The notes under the pieces are model-generated. The model did no database searches. It saw nothing but the letters and a program-made list of their open reading frames with translations, and was not told the DNA's origin. Shown here piece after piece: positions 55,872-64,000 of a DNA stretch of 64,000 nucleotides. A program made the translations under genes and the position numbers. Position 1 is the first letter of the stretch. Every line of letters starts with the position of its first letter. The DNA comes from Polymorphobacter multimanifer (GTDB taxonomy: Bacteria > Pseudomonadota > Alphaproteobacteria > Sphingomonadales > Sphingomonadaceae). Location: assembly GCF_014205635.1 (NCBI RefSeq), contig NZ_JACIIV010000008.1:62001-126000 (forward strand), in the 5' to 3' direction.

Positions 55872-56736
55872 AGCCTTTTCCCTCGTCGATGTCTTCGCCA
55901 ATGGCGCGCTCGGCGGCAACCCGCTGGCGGTGGTGCATGATGCGGAAGCGCTGGGCGATGCCGAGATGCTGCAGTTGACGCGCTGGCTGAATTTTTCCGA
56001 GACGAGCTTCCTGCTGCCGCCGACCGATGCGGGGGCGGACTATCGCGTGCGTATATTCACCCCCGATCGCGAACTGCCCTTTGCCGGGCATCCGACGCTG
56101 GGCAGTGCGCATGCCTGGTTGGCGGCGGGCGGTGTGCCGCGCTTGGGCGGCGAATTGGTGCAGGAATGTGGCGTGGGGCTGGTGCCGCTGCGGGTGGCGG
56201 ACGGGCTGATCGGTTTTGCGGCACCGCCGCTGCTGCGCGAAGGGCCGGTCGATGATGCCGACCGCGACGATGTCCTGGCGCTGCTCGGCATTGAGGGGGC
56301 CGACGTGCTCGACATGGCCTGGGCGGACAATGGGCCGGGCTGGATCGCGGTGCGGCTGGCGAGTGCCGAGGCGGTGCTGGCGCTGGCACCGGCGCGCAGC
56401 TGGCCGCGGCGGATCGAGGTGGGTGTTGTCGGCGCGCATCCGGCTGGCGGCGAGGTGGCGTTCGAGATCCGGACCTTCTTCACCGACCAGGCGCTGGTGG
56501 TGCGCGAGGACCCGGTGACGGGGAGTTTCAATGCTGCGGCGGCGCAATGGCAGGTTGCGCAGGGGTTGGCTGGGGGGTGCTGGCGGGCGGCGCAGGGGCA
56601 GGCGATGGGGCATGACGGGGTGGTGCATCTCGATGCGCGGGAGGCAGGACGGTTGTGGGTTTCCGGCGCGTGCCGCACCATCGTGCAGGGGTCGCTTTCA
56701 GGCGACGCTTGCGTCCTGAACCATCCCGCAGCATGA
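55864..56736 (+). CDS. PhzF family isomerase
   Basis: The protein has 290 residues of the PhzF/diaminopimelate epimerase fold. VDVFANGALGGNPLAVV near residue 8, NFSETSFLLPP with the catalytic glutamate, ELPFAGHPTLGSAHAW and EDPVTGSFNAAAA with the acidic/glycine loop are typical. True PhzF isomerises a phenazine precursor; most relatives outside phenazine clusters have unknown substrates, and no other phenazine genes are present. It overlaps hisD by eight bases. Confidence 0.87.
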   Translation: MARAFSLVDVFANGALGGNPLAVVHDAEALGDAEMLQLTRWLNFSETSFLLPPTDAGADYRVRIFTPDRELPFAGHPTLGSAHAWLAAGGVPRLGGELVQECGVGLVPLRVADGLIGFAAPPLLREGPVDDADRDDVLALLGIEGADVLDMAWADNGPGWIAVRLASAEAVLALAPARSWPRRIEVGVVGAHPAGGEVAFEIRTFFTDQALVVREDPVTGSFNAAAAQWQVAQGLAGGCWRAAQGQAMGHDGVVHLDAREAGRLWVSGACRTIVQGSLSGDACVLNHPAA

Positions 56737-56743
56737 GGCGAAA

Positions 56744-57658
56744 ATGACCTTCAAGCTCGGCACCCGTGGTTCTCCGCTCGCACTGGCACAGGCGAACATG
56801 ACAGCAGCGGCCTTGCGCCAGGCGCATGGCTGGGCCGAGGACGCGACCGAAATCGTCGTCATCAACACCAAGGGCGATCAGGTGCAGGACCGGGCGCTCG
56901 CCGAGATCGGCGGCAAGGCGCTTTGGACCAAGGAGCTCGATGCGGCGCTTCTCGATGGGCGGATCGATTGCGGCGTGCATTCGATGAAGGATGTCGAGAC
57001 GCAACTGCGCGACGGCATTGCGCTGGCGGCGATGCTGCCGCGCGCCGATGTGCGCGAGCGGCTGCTGGGGGCGGAATCGATCGCGGCACTTCCCCAGGGC
57101 GCCGTGATCGGCACCAGCAGCCCCCGCCGCGCTGCACAGCTGAAGGCGCTGCGGCCGGACCTGCGCACCGAGGTGCTGCGCGGCAATGTGGCGACGCGGA
57201 TGGCCAAGGTGGAAGCCGGGGCCATTGACGCCACGCTGCTCGCCGCTGCCGGGCTCGACCGGCTGGGGGTGAAGGCCGGGCATCTGGTGCCGCTCGACGT
57301 GATGCTGCCGGCCAGTGCACAGGGGGCAGTGGGCATCACGGCGCGGCTTGGCGATGAGGCGGTGCTGGCGATGCTGGCGGCAATCGACGATGCCGACACC
57401 CATGCGGCGGTGCTGCTCGAGCGCGGCTTCCTCGCGGCGCTGGGCGGCTCCTGCCACAGTCCGGTGGCGGCGCTGGCGCGGCTGGAGGGCGAGCTTGTGC
57501 ACTTTCGCGCCGAGATTCTGGCTGAGGACGGCAGCGAGCGGCTGGCCGGCGAGCTGATGGTACCGCGCGCCCATGCCGCCGACGAGGTGGCAGCGCTTGC
57601 GGTGCGGCTGCTCGGCGAGGCTTCGCCCGCGGTGCGCGCGCTGTTCGACCCGGCCTGA
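56744..57658 (+). CDS. hemC: Porphobilinogen deaminase (hydroxymethylbilane synthase)
   Basis: The protein has 304 residues. MTFKLGTRGSPLALAQA opens the protein, NTKGDQVQD, DCGVHSMKDVET and TSSPRRAAQLKALRPDL follow, and LGGSCHSPVAA carries the cysteine that binds the dipyrromethane cofactor. It joins four porphobilinogens for haem and bacteriochlorophyll. Seven bases follow the phzF stop, and hemD follows after six more bases. Confidence 0.97.
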   Translation: MTFKLGTRGSPLALAQANMTAAALRQAHGWAEDATEIVVINTKGDQVQDRALAEIGGKALWTKELDAALLDGRIDCGVHSMKDVETQLRDGIALAAMLPRADVRERLLGAESIAALPQGAVIGTSSPRRAAQLKALRPDLRTEVLRGNVATRMAKVEAGAIDATLLAAAGLDRLGVKAGHLVPLDVMLPASAQGAVGITARLGDEAVLAMLAAIDDADTHAAVLLERGFLAALGGSCHSPVAALARLEGELVHFRAEILAEDGSERLAGELMVPRAHAADEVAALAVRLLGEASPAVRALFDPA

Positions 57659-57664
57659 GCCGCC

Positions 57665-58324
57665 ATGCCGGCACGCGTGCTGGTGACACGCCCCGAGCCC
57701 TCGGCGTCGCGCACCGCGGCAGCGCTGGAAGCCGCCGGCTTTGAAGCGGTGGTGGCGCCGCTGATGGACCATGAAGCGCTCGACTGGGCCTTGCCGGAGA
57801 CTCGGCCGCAGGCGGTGATGATCACCAGCGCCGCCGGCGCGCGGCTTGCCGGGCCTGCCGCCGCAGCGCTGCACGATCTGCCGGCGCTGTGCGTGGGCGA
57901 GGCGACTGCCGCCGCGGCGCGCCGTGCCGGCTTTGCCGAAGCGCACGCACTCGGCGGGGACGTGGCGGCGCTGCTCGATGCGGCAGCCACCCGGGGGTTT
58001 TCCCGGTTGCTGCACCTCGCCGGCGAGGACCGGACTGCAGTGGGAATGCCTGCGGGCATCGCCATCACGGTGCGGACCGTCTATCGCGCCCGGCTGCTGC
58101 CGCTCGCCGATCCCGGGCCGCTCGAGGCAGTGCTCCTCTACAGCCCGCGCAGTGCAGCGCATTTCGCGGTCGAATGGGCGCGGCTGGGACGGGTTCCGGA
58201 CCTCCTGCTCGCGGCCCTCAGCCCTGCCGTGCTGACGGCCGCGGGGCCATGGGCACGGACCGTTACGGCAGCCTCGCCCGATGAACCATCGCTGCTGGCG
58301 GCGCTGGCCGATGCCGGGCTATAA
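57665..58324 (+). CDS. hemD: Uroporphyrinogen-III synthase
   Basis: The protein has 219 residues. The family is poorly conserved; the N-terminal VLVTRPEPSASRTAAAL, MITSAAGARLA and LCVGEATAAAARRAGFA near residue 78, and a C-terminal LLYSPRSAAHFA fit HemD. It cyclises hydroxymethylbilane to uroporphyrinogen III. The position directly after hemC supports the call. Confidence 0.92.
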   Translation: MPARVLVTRPEPSASRTAAALEAAGFEAVVAPLMDHEALDWALPETRPQAVMITSAAGARLAGPAAAALHDLPALCVGEATAAAARRAGFAEAHALGGDVAALLDAAATRGFSRLLHLAGEDRTAVGMPAGIAITVRTVYRARLLPLADPGPLEAVLLYSPRSAAHFAVEWARLGRVPDLLLAALSPAVLTAAGPWARTVTAASPDEPSLLAALADAGL

Positions 58325-58333
58325 GCGCCACAC

Positions 58334-59389
58334 ATGGATACTCCCTTTGATCGTGGCGAAGTCGATCGCGCCAGCCTCGAAGCCACCGAGCGCCTGCGCC
58401 AGCGGCTGGCGACCGAGCGTGGCTCGCGAAGCGCCGGCGGCGAGCGCAGCCGCGCGCCGCTGCCCTGGCTGGTGGCCGGCGGGCTGCTGCTGTTCAGCGC
58501 CGGGATGATCGCCAACCCCTGGTTCGAGGACAAGGTGCGCACGCGGCTGCCTTTTGCCGATGATCGGCCAAGCGTGATCGCCGCCGCCGAGCTCGCCACG
58601 CTGGCGCGGCGGATGGAGGTGCTCGAAGCGCGCAAGGAGGAAACGCCGGCGCCCGATGAGCGGCTGGCGCGGACCGAGGCCAGGGTGGAAACCAGCACCG
58701 ACCTGCTGGCGCGCGAGGCCGACCGGATCGACAGGTTGACTGCCGAAGTTGCCGGGCTTGCCGCCAAGCTGGAAGCCGATGAAGCGCGCGGCGAGTCGGC
58801 GCTGGTGAACGCCGAAGCCGCCTCGGGCCGCGTGCAGGCGATGCTGACGGTGATGCTGGCACGCCGCGCGCTTGTCGAGGGGCGCCCGCTCGGCGCGGTG
58901 GAAGCGCCGCTGCGGAGCGCCTTCGAGACGCGCTACCCTGGCGAAGTGCGCGCGGTGGCGGCGCTCGGCAATGCCCCGGTGACGCTGGCGCAATTGCAAC
59001 GTGAACTCTCCGCGCTGTCGGCGACAACCGGTCCGGCAGCATCGGGGCAGAGCTGGTGGAACGTGTTCAGCCAGCGCGTTTCGAAGCTGGTGCGGCCCGC
59101 TGGCGCCGACGCCGGCCCGCCGCCACGGACAGCGGCCGAGCGCCTACTGGCAAATGGCAATGTCGAGGGGGCGGCACTGCAATTGCGCCGGCTGCCGAAC
59201 CCGAGGCCGCCCGCCATCGATCGCTGGCTCGCGGCTGCCACCCGCCTTGTGGCCGGGCAGGAGGCGCTGGCGGCGCTGGAGGTTGCGGCGCTGATCCCGC
59301 CGCCTGCCGAGCCCAAGGAGGGTGCTGTGACGCGGCTGGGCGAAGAGCGGCCGGGCGAAAAGCGGCCAGCGGAGCGAACCGCCGCCTGA
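58334..59389 (+). CDS. Mitofilin/Mic60-like inner membrane protein (COG4223 type)
   Basis: The protein has 351 residues. One membrane helix near residues 38-55 (LPWLVAGGLLLFSAGMIA) is followed by a predicted coiled coil at about residues 75-170 (repeated Leu/Ala/Arg/Glu-rich heptads) and a C-terminal globular part with RALVEGRPLGAVEAPLR and a domain resembling the mitofilin signature. The gene stands ten bases behind hemD; alphaproteobacterial Mic60 homologues occur in this same hemCD neighbourhood. In phototrophs such proteins shape intracytoplasmic membranes. The function here is inferred from topology and context. Confidence 0.75.
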   Translation: MDTPFDRGEVDRASLEATERLRQRLATERGSRSAGGERSRAPLPWLVAGGLLLFSAGMIANPWFEDKVRTRLPFADDRPSVIAAAELATLARRMEVLEARKEETPAPDERLARTEARVETSTDLLAREADRIDRLTAEVAGLAAKLEADEARGESALVNAEAASGRVQAMLTVMLARRALVEGRPLGAVEAPLRSAFETRYPGEVRAVAALGNAPVTLAQLQRELSALSATTGPAASGQSWWNVFSQRVSKLVRPAGADAGPPPRTAAERLLANGNVEGAALQLRRLPNPRPPAIDRWLAAATRLVAGQEALAALEVAALIPPPAEPKEGAVTRLGEERPGEKRPAERTAA

Positions 59390-59396
59390 CGGCAGC

Positions 59397-60119
59397 TCAG
59401 CCGCGCCCGCCGAACAGCGCGCTGCCGACGCGGACCATCGTGGCGCCCAATTGCACTGCCAGCGGATAATCCCCGGACATGCCCATCGAGACTTCCGGCA
59501 GCGCCAGGTCGCGCGCCATCTTGTGGAGCAGCGCGAAATAGGGAGCAGGGTCGGTTTCGGCCGGCGGCACCGCCATCAGGCCATGGATCTGCAATCCCGC
59601 GGCACGCGCCGAGGCGATGAGCGCCGGCGTTTCGGCAATGGCACAGCCGCCCTTCTGGGGTTCGTTGCCGATGTTCACCTGCACGAGCAACCGCGGTCGG
59701 CGATCGGTGGCGGCCAGGGCGCGGGCGAGCGCGGTCACGAGCGAGGGGCGGTCGACGGCATGGATGACATCGAACAGCGCCACGGCCTCGGCGACCTTGT
59801 TGGACTGGAGCTGGCCGACAAGATGCAGCTCCACACCCGGCCATTCGGCGCAAAGCGCCGGCCATTTCCCGGCGGCTTCCTGCACGCGGTTTTCCCCGAA
59901 GCGGCGCTGACCGGCGGCCAGCAGCGGCGTGATCGAATCGGCGCCGAAGGTCTTGCTGACGGCGACCAGCGCCACCGATGCGGAATCGCGCCCGCTGGTG
60001 CGGCAGGCGCTGCCGATATGCTGTTGCACGTCTGCAAGCCGGGTGGCGGGTGTGTCAGCACCCTGCGGAAGGCCGGCGATGGTCAAACCCCGATCAGAAG
60101 GCGATGTTGGTGCCGACAT
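59397..60119 (-). CDS. PLP homeostasis protein (YggS/PLPBP family)
   Basis: The protein has 240 residues. The PLP-binding lysine is in VAVSKTFGAD near residue 56, with GENRVQE, HLVGQLQSNK and the C-terminal SMGMSGDYPLAVQLGATMVRVGSALFG. These TIM-barrel proteins buffer pyridoxal phosphate in the cytoplasm. The ATG at 60119 lies inside the end of the upstream gene (26-base overlap); a TTG near 60085 is the alternative, and the first 12 residues are not conserved. Confidence 0.9.
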   Translation of the reverse strand: MSAPTSPSDRGLTIAGLPQGADTPATRLADVQQHIGSACRTSGRDSASVALVAVSKTFGADSITPLLAAGQRRFGENRVQEAAGKWPALCAEWPGVELHLVGQLQSNKVAEAVALFDVIHAVDRPSLVTALARALAATDRRPRLLVQVNIGNEPQKGGCAIAETPALIASARAAGLQIHGLMAVPPAETDPAPYFALLHKMARDLALPEVSMGMSGDYPLAVQLGATMVRVGSALFGGRG

Positions 60120-60834
60120 AGACCGACTGGTCGGCCCGGTTGCTCTCGAGCGGGGTGGGGGCCTCGGGCGCCAGCTTGTAGCGGACGCCGCCGGTGACCG
60201 ACAGGCGGGGAGCGACCATGTATGCGCCGCCGAGCGCCACCGAATAGCGCCGGTCGACAGGCGAAAAGCCGAGATCGATCCGCTCCTCGGCGGTGCCCTG
60301 CAGGCTGGTCCGCCAATTGGCGCCGCCGAAGCTCAGGCCGAGGTCGACCGAATCCCGAATGCTTGCGAGGGGTGCAGCGCGTTCCGCCGGCTCGGCATGA
60401 CTATAGCCTGTGTTGATCGCAAAGCCCTTCCAGGCGATCGACACATCGACGTTATAGGCACGGTTGTTGACGAGGATCGGTTCGGCGGCGGCCAGCGTGC
60501 GCGAGCGATCGAGGGCCGGCGTGTTGACGCGTGTGGCGACGCCGACCGAAAGCGCCTTGCGATTGTCGCTCTGGCCCGACGGCGTGAAGCGAAAGGCGCG
60601 CTCGACGGTCTGCGCCCGTGCCGATGCGGCGCCGGGAACGGTGAAGCTGAAATTGGTGCTGTCGTCGGTCATCGGCGACTTGAACGGCGTGATCGGAGTC
60701 TCGAGGACCAGCTTGGGCTTGGGCGGCACCTTGGCAGCCTGCGCCGGTGCCGCTGCGCACAGGGCGATCGCCACAGGCAGTGCCCATGCCAAAGCGCTTG
60801 CCAATGCGCGCGAATCAGACGTCCCGATCATCAT
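60094..60834 (-). CDS. Predicted outer membrane beta-barrel protein, unknown function
   Basis: The protein has 246 residues. The start MMIGTSDSRALASALAWALPVAIALCAAAPAQAA is a signal peptide. The remainder alternates short polar and hydrophobic strands with aromatic residues (for example SIAWKGFAINTGYSHA, SVALGGAYMVAPRLSVTGGVRYKL) and ends in IAF, with the C-terminal phenylalanine typical of outer membrane barrels. No named family was recognised. Its gene overlaps the yggS gene, suggesting coupling. Confidence 0.7.
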   Translation of the reverse strand: MMIGTSDSRALASALAWALPVAIALCAAAPAQAAKVPPKPKLVLETPITPFKSPMTDDSTNFSFTVPGAASARAQTVERAFRFTPSGQSDNRKALSVGVATRVNTPALDRSRTLAAAEPILVNNRAYNVDVSIAWKGFAINTGYSHAEPAERAAPLASIRDSVDLGLSFGGANWRTSLQGTAEERIDLGFSPVDRRYSVALGGAYMVAPRLSVTGGVRYKLAPEAPTPLESNRADQSVYVGTNIAF

Positions 60835-61027
60835 TTTGCCCTACCAGTCTCTCATCTTGCCGCCCATAGCTTAACGACTGCTGAGCAGCGAAATGGTCCC
60901 GCATTTTTCTGCATCTGTTGTTTCAGACCCACAGTTTTCGGGTGTGGCGCACGCAGGGGCGGAAGGGATTGGCGCAATGCGCCGGGCACGCTTATATGCG
61001 TGCACCTGTTGCACTGAAAGATTGACG

Positions 61028-61474
61028 ATGCGTCGCCCCTCCGCCCTGCTCGCTTCCACCCTTGTGATTGTTCTTGCCGCCTCGCTCGCGGGCTGCGGCA
61101 AGTCCCGCGAGGAAGGGCTTGCGAGCCGCGAGGCGCCGGCACGCGTGACCACCATCGGTGTCAACGCCTATCTCTGGCGCGCCTCGCTCGACACGCTGGG
61201 CTTCATGCCGATCATGCAGGTCGATTCGAACGGCGGCGTGATCGTGACCGACTGGTACAGCACCCCTGCTGCCCCCAATGAGCGGGTGAAGGTGACCGTG
61301 GCGATCCTCGACACCGAGCTGCGCGCCGATGCGCTGAAGGTCTCCGCCGTGCGGCAGACGCTCGCCGGCTCGGGTTGGGTCGATGCCGCAGTGCGCGCCG
61401 GCACCGTGCAGAAGCTGGAGGAAGTGATCCTCGGCCGCGCGCGTGATCTGCGCCGCGCCCAGATGATCGGCTGA
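61028..61474 (+). CDS. DUF3576 domain lipoprotein
   Basis: The protein has 148 residues. From the ATG at 61028, MRRPSALLASTLVIVLAASLAGC is a lipoprotein signal (cysteine near residue 23). The conserved part GVNAYLWRASLDTLGFMPIMQVDSNGGVIVTDWYS is the DUF3576 hallmark, whose function is unknown. It is found just upstream of leuS in many alphaproteobacteria, as here (nine-base gap). A cell-envelope role is likely from the lipid anchor. Confidence 0.88.
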   Translation: MRRPSALLASTLVIVLAASLAGCGKSREEGLASREAPARVTTIGVNAYLWRASLDTLGFMPIMQVDSNGGVIVTDWYSTPAAPNERVKVTVAILDTELRADALKVSAVRQTLAGSGWVDAAVRAGTVQKLEEVILGRARDLRRAQMIG

Positions 61475-61483
61475 CCGGAAACC

Positions 61484-63994
61484 ATGGCGGAAAAGTTCGA
61501 TTCAAGCGCCGCCGAGCGGCGTTGGCAGGACGCATGGGACAAGGCAGGCAGTTTTCGCGCGCGCGATGACAGCCCCAAGCCCAAAGCCTATGTGCTTGAA
61601 ATGTTTCCCTATCCTTCGGGGCGCATCCATATCGGGCATGTTCGCAACTATACGATGGGCGACGTGATTGCGCGCACGCGGCGCGCCCAGGGCTTCGAGG
61701 TGCTGCACCCGATGGGTTGGGATGCCTTCGGCATGCCGGCGGAAAATGCCGCAATGGAGCGCAAGGTGCATCCCGGCGCCTGGACGCGCGCCAACATCGC
61801 CAACATGAAGGCACAGCTGCAGCGTCTCGGCTTCGCGCTCGACTGGTCGCGTGAGCTGGCCACCTGCGACCCCGAATATTATGGCCATGAGCAGGCGCTG
61901 TTCCTCGACATGCTCGCCGCCGGGCTGGTTTATCGCAAGGAATCGGCCGTCAACTGGGATCCGGTCGACAACACCGTGCTCGCCAACGAGCAGGTGATCG
62001 ATGGCCGCGGCTGGCGCTCGGGGGCGCTTGTCGAGCGGCGGCGGCTGAGCCAATGGTTCCTGCGCATCACCGACTTTGCCGATGAACTGCTTGAAGGCCT
62101 GGCAACGCTCGACGCCTGGCCCGAAAAGGTGCGGCTGATGCAGGAGAACTGGATCGGTCGGTCGCGCGGCATGAAGTTCCGCTTCGCGCTTGCCGGGCGC
62201 GATGATGGTTTCGAGGTTTTCACCACGCGCCCCGACACGCTGTTCGGCGCGAGCTTCGCCGCGATTGCCGCCGAGCATCCGCTCGCACTGGCGCTCGCCG
62301 AGACCGATCCCGCCCTCGCCGCCTTCATTGCCGAATGCCGCGCCGGGGGCACTGCCACCGCCGACATCGAGACGCAGGAAAAGCGCGGGCACGACACCGG
62401 CCTCGAAGTCATCCACCCGCTCGACCCCGCCATACGGCTGCCGGTGTTCGTCGCCAATTTCGTGCTGATGGACTATGGCACAGGCGCCGTTTTCGGCTGC
62501 CCGGCGCACGACCAGCGCGACCTTGATTTCGCGCGCAAATATGCGCTGCCGGTGCCACGCGTTGTTGCCCCGGAAGGCGAGGCCGACACGCCGATTCAGG
62601 ACGAGGCCTATACCGGGCCGGGCGTGCTGGTGCACTCGCACTTCCTCGATGGCTTGAGCGTCGATGCCGCCAAGGCGGCGGTGATCGCGCGCGGCGAGGC
62701 CGAGGGCTGGGGACAGGGCACGACCCAGTATCGTCTGCGCGACTGGGGTGTGTCCCGCCAGCGCTATTGGGGGACGCCGATCCCGATCATCCATTGCGAG
62801 GCCTGTGGCGCAGTGCCGGTGCCGCGTGACCAGCTTCCGGTGGTGCTGCCCGAGGATGTGAGCTTCGATGCGCCGGGCAACCCGCTCGACCGCCACCCGA
62901 GCTGGAAGCATGTCGATTGCCCGGCGTGCGGCAAGCCGGCGCGGCGCGAGACCGACACACTCGACACCTTCACCAATTCTTCGTGGTATTTCATCCGCTT
63001 CGCCAGTGCGCCGGCCGACAAGCCGTTCGACCGCGCGGTGGCCGAGCAATGGCTGCCGGTGGGCCAGTATATCGGCGGCGTGGAACATGCGATCCTGCAT
63101 CTGCTGTATGCGCGCTTCTGGACGCGGGCGCTCTCGCACATCGGCAAGCTCGATGTGGCCGAGCCGTTTGCCGGGCTGTTCACCCAAGGCATGGTGACCC
63201 ACGAGACGTACAAATCGGAGGCCGGGGCCTGGCTCGAACCCGGGGCGATCGAGCGGCGCGACGGGGGGCTGATCGAGACCGCGACCGGCCTGCCGGTGGC
63301 GCTCGGGCGTGCGGAGAAAATGTCCAAATCGAAGAAGAACACGATCGATCCGGATATGATCATCGGCACCTATGGCGCCGATGCGGTGCGCTGGTTCATG
63401 CTTTCCGACAGCCCACCCGAGCGCGACCTTGCCTGGTCCGAATCGGGCATCGATGGCGCCTGGCGCTTCGTGCAGCGCGTCTGGCGGCTGGCGAGCGATG
63501 AGTCCCTGGCTGCCGACGTCACCGACGACAAGCTGGCGCGCGTGCTGCACCGCACCATCGCCGGGGTGACCGAAGACATCGACCGTCTGCAGTTCAACAA
63601 GGCCGTCGCCAAGCTTTACGAGCTGGTCAATGCGCTCGAGCGTGCTGCTCCCTCCGCCACACGGGCTGCTGCCATCCCCGTGCTGCTGCAGCTGGTGGCG
63701 CCGATGTGTCCGCATCTGGCCGAAGAAGGCTGGGCAGCCCGCGGCTTGGACGGCATGGTGTGCGACGCCGCCTGGCCGGTCGCCGACCCGGCCCTGCTGG
63801 TGGAGGACCAGGTGACGATCGCCATCCAGATCAACGGCAAGCTGCGCGACAGCTTCGAGACGCCCAAGGGCCGCGACCGTGCCGAACTCGAAGCCGAGGT
63901 GCTGGCGCGCGACAAGGTGGTGCGCGCGCTCGAAGGCAAGGCGCCGCGCAAGGTGATCGTGGTGCCCGACCGGCTGGTGAACCTTGTCGCTTAA
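61484..63994 (+). CDS. leuS: Leucyl-tRNA synthetase
   Basis: The protein has 836 residues, the full bacterial class I length, ending six bases before the end of the window. The HIGH motif is [11 protein letters not shown] near residue 42 and the KMSKS motif is [10 protein letters not shown] near residue 613. The editing (CP1) domain lies between, with [11 protein letters not shown] and the catalytic-aspartate-containing [14 protein letters not shown]. It charges tRNA-Leu and edits mischarged products. Confidence 0.97.
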   Translation: MAEKFDSSAAERRWQDAWDKAGSFRARDDSPKPKAYVLEMFPYPSGRIHIGHVRNYTMGDVIARTRRAQGFEVLHPMGWDAFGMPAENAAMERKVHPGAWTRANIANMKAQLQRLGFALDWSRELATCDPEYYGHEQALFLDMLAAGLVYRKESAVNWDPVDNTVLANEQVIDGRGWRSGALVERRRLSQWFLRITDFADELLEGLATLDAWPEKVRLMQENWIGRSRGMKFRFALAGRDDGFEVFTTRPDTLFGASFAAIAAEHPLALALAETDPALAAFIAECRAGGTATADIETQEKRGHDTGLEVIHPLDPAIRLPVFVANFVLMDYGTGAVFGCPAHDQRDLDFARKYALPVPRVVAPEGEADTPIQDEAYTGPGVLVHSHFLDGLSVDAAKAAVIARGEAEGWGQGTTQYRLRDWGVSRQRYWGTPIPIIHCEACGAVPVPRDQLPVVLPEDVSFDAPGNPLDRHPSWKHVDCPACGKPARRETDTLDTFTNSSWYFIRFASAPADKPFDRAVAEQWLPVGQYIGGVEHAILHLLYARFWTRALSHIGKLDVAEPFAGLFTQGMVTHETYKSEAGAWLEPGAIERRDGGLIETATGLPVALGRAEKMSKSKKNTIDPDMIIGTYGADAVRWFMLSDSPPERDLAWSESGIDGAWRFVQRVWRLASDESLAADVTDDKLARVLHRTIAGVTEDIDRLQFNKAVAKLYELVNALERAAPSATRAAAIPVLLQLVAPMCPHLAEEGWAARGLDGMVCDAAWPVADPALLVEDQVTIAIQINGKLRDSFETPKGRDRAELEAEVLARDKVVRALEGKAPRKVIVVPDRLVNLVA

Positions 63995-64000
63995 GCCGGC

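Overview
The window is high-GC alphaproteobacterial DNA with dense, often overlapping genes. It carries part of a photosynthesis gene cluster (crtCD, crtF-bchCXYZ-pufBALMC), a complete cbb3 oxidase operon with its assembly genes, and haem genes. That combination, with M19/S66 peptidases, amidohydrolases and NodT-type efflux proteins, suggests an aerobic anoxygenic phototroph, most likely of the Sphingomonadales. The genus cannot be fixed from the sequence alone. The photosynthesis genes here are incomplete: bchFNBHLM, bchIDO, bchG/P and puhA must lie elsewhere.

Layout. 1-7354: the N-terminal part of ccmF, then a three-gene redox operon made of (i) an FAD oxidoreductase fused to two cyclic-nucleotide-binding domains and a four-cluster [4Fe-4S] domain, (ii) a small membrane protein with two bis-histidine helices like a dihaem cytochrome b, and (iii) an FHA domain fused through one membrane helix to a decahaem cytochrome c. 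A CpdA-like phosphodiesterase follows. This is the best candidate for an undescribed system: an electron conduit across the inner membrane with cyclic-nucleotide and phospho-protein sensing built into its subunits. 7355-16325: dnaN and metabolic genes (phosphatase, frameshifted thiolase, M19 dipeptidase, acyl-CoA dehydrogenase, desaturase, amidohydrolase), with an 840-base gene-free block full of hairpins. 16386-29464: a deleted Baeyer-Villiger monooxygenase relic, then pufCMLAB-bchZYXC-crtF on the minus strand and crtD-crtC on the plus strand. A perfect PpsR/CrtJ-type box lies between crtF and crtD.

29476-42202: small lipoproteins and membrane proteins, an LD-carboxypeptidase, a retropepsin-like protease, a tripartite RND efflux operon, a ribbon-helix-helix regulator with a palindromic operator followed by a PHB-depolymerase-type esterase, and hemN. 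42237-50839: ompW and the ccoNOQP-ccoGHIS operon. FNR-type boxes precede hemN and ccoN, tying haem synthesis and the microaerobic oxidase to oxygen. 50912-63994: enoyl-CoA hydratase, CDF transporter, a saccharopine-dehydrogenase-like protein, hisG-hisD-phzF, hemC-hemD-Mic60-like gene, yggS, an outer-membrane-like protein, a DUF3576 lipoprotein and leuS.

How it works together: hemC, hemD and hemN supply tetrapyrrole for cytochromes and bacteriochlorophyll; CcmF attaches haem to PufC, CcoO, CcoP and the decahaem protein; bchCXYZ finishes the bacteriochlorophyll ring; crtC/D/F make hydroxylated or methoxylated carotenoids; and pufBALMC builds the LH1-reaction-centre core. No rRNA, tRNA, intact IS element or CRISPR array was seen.
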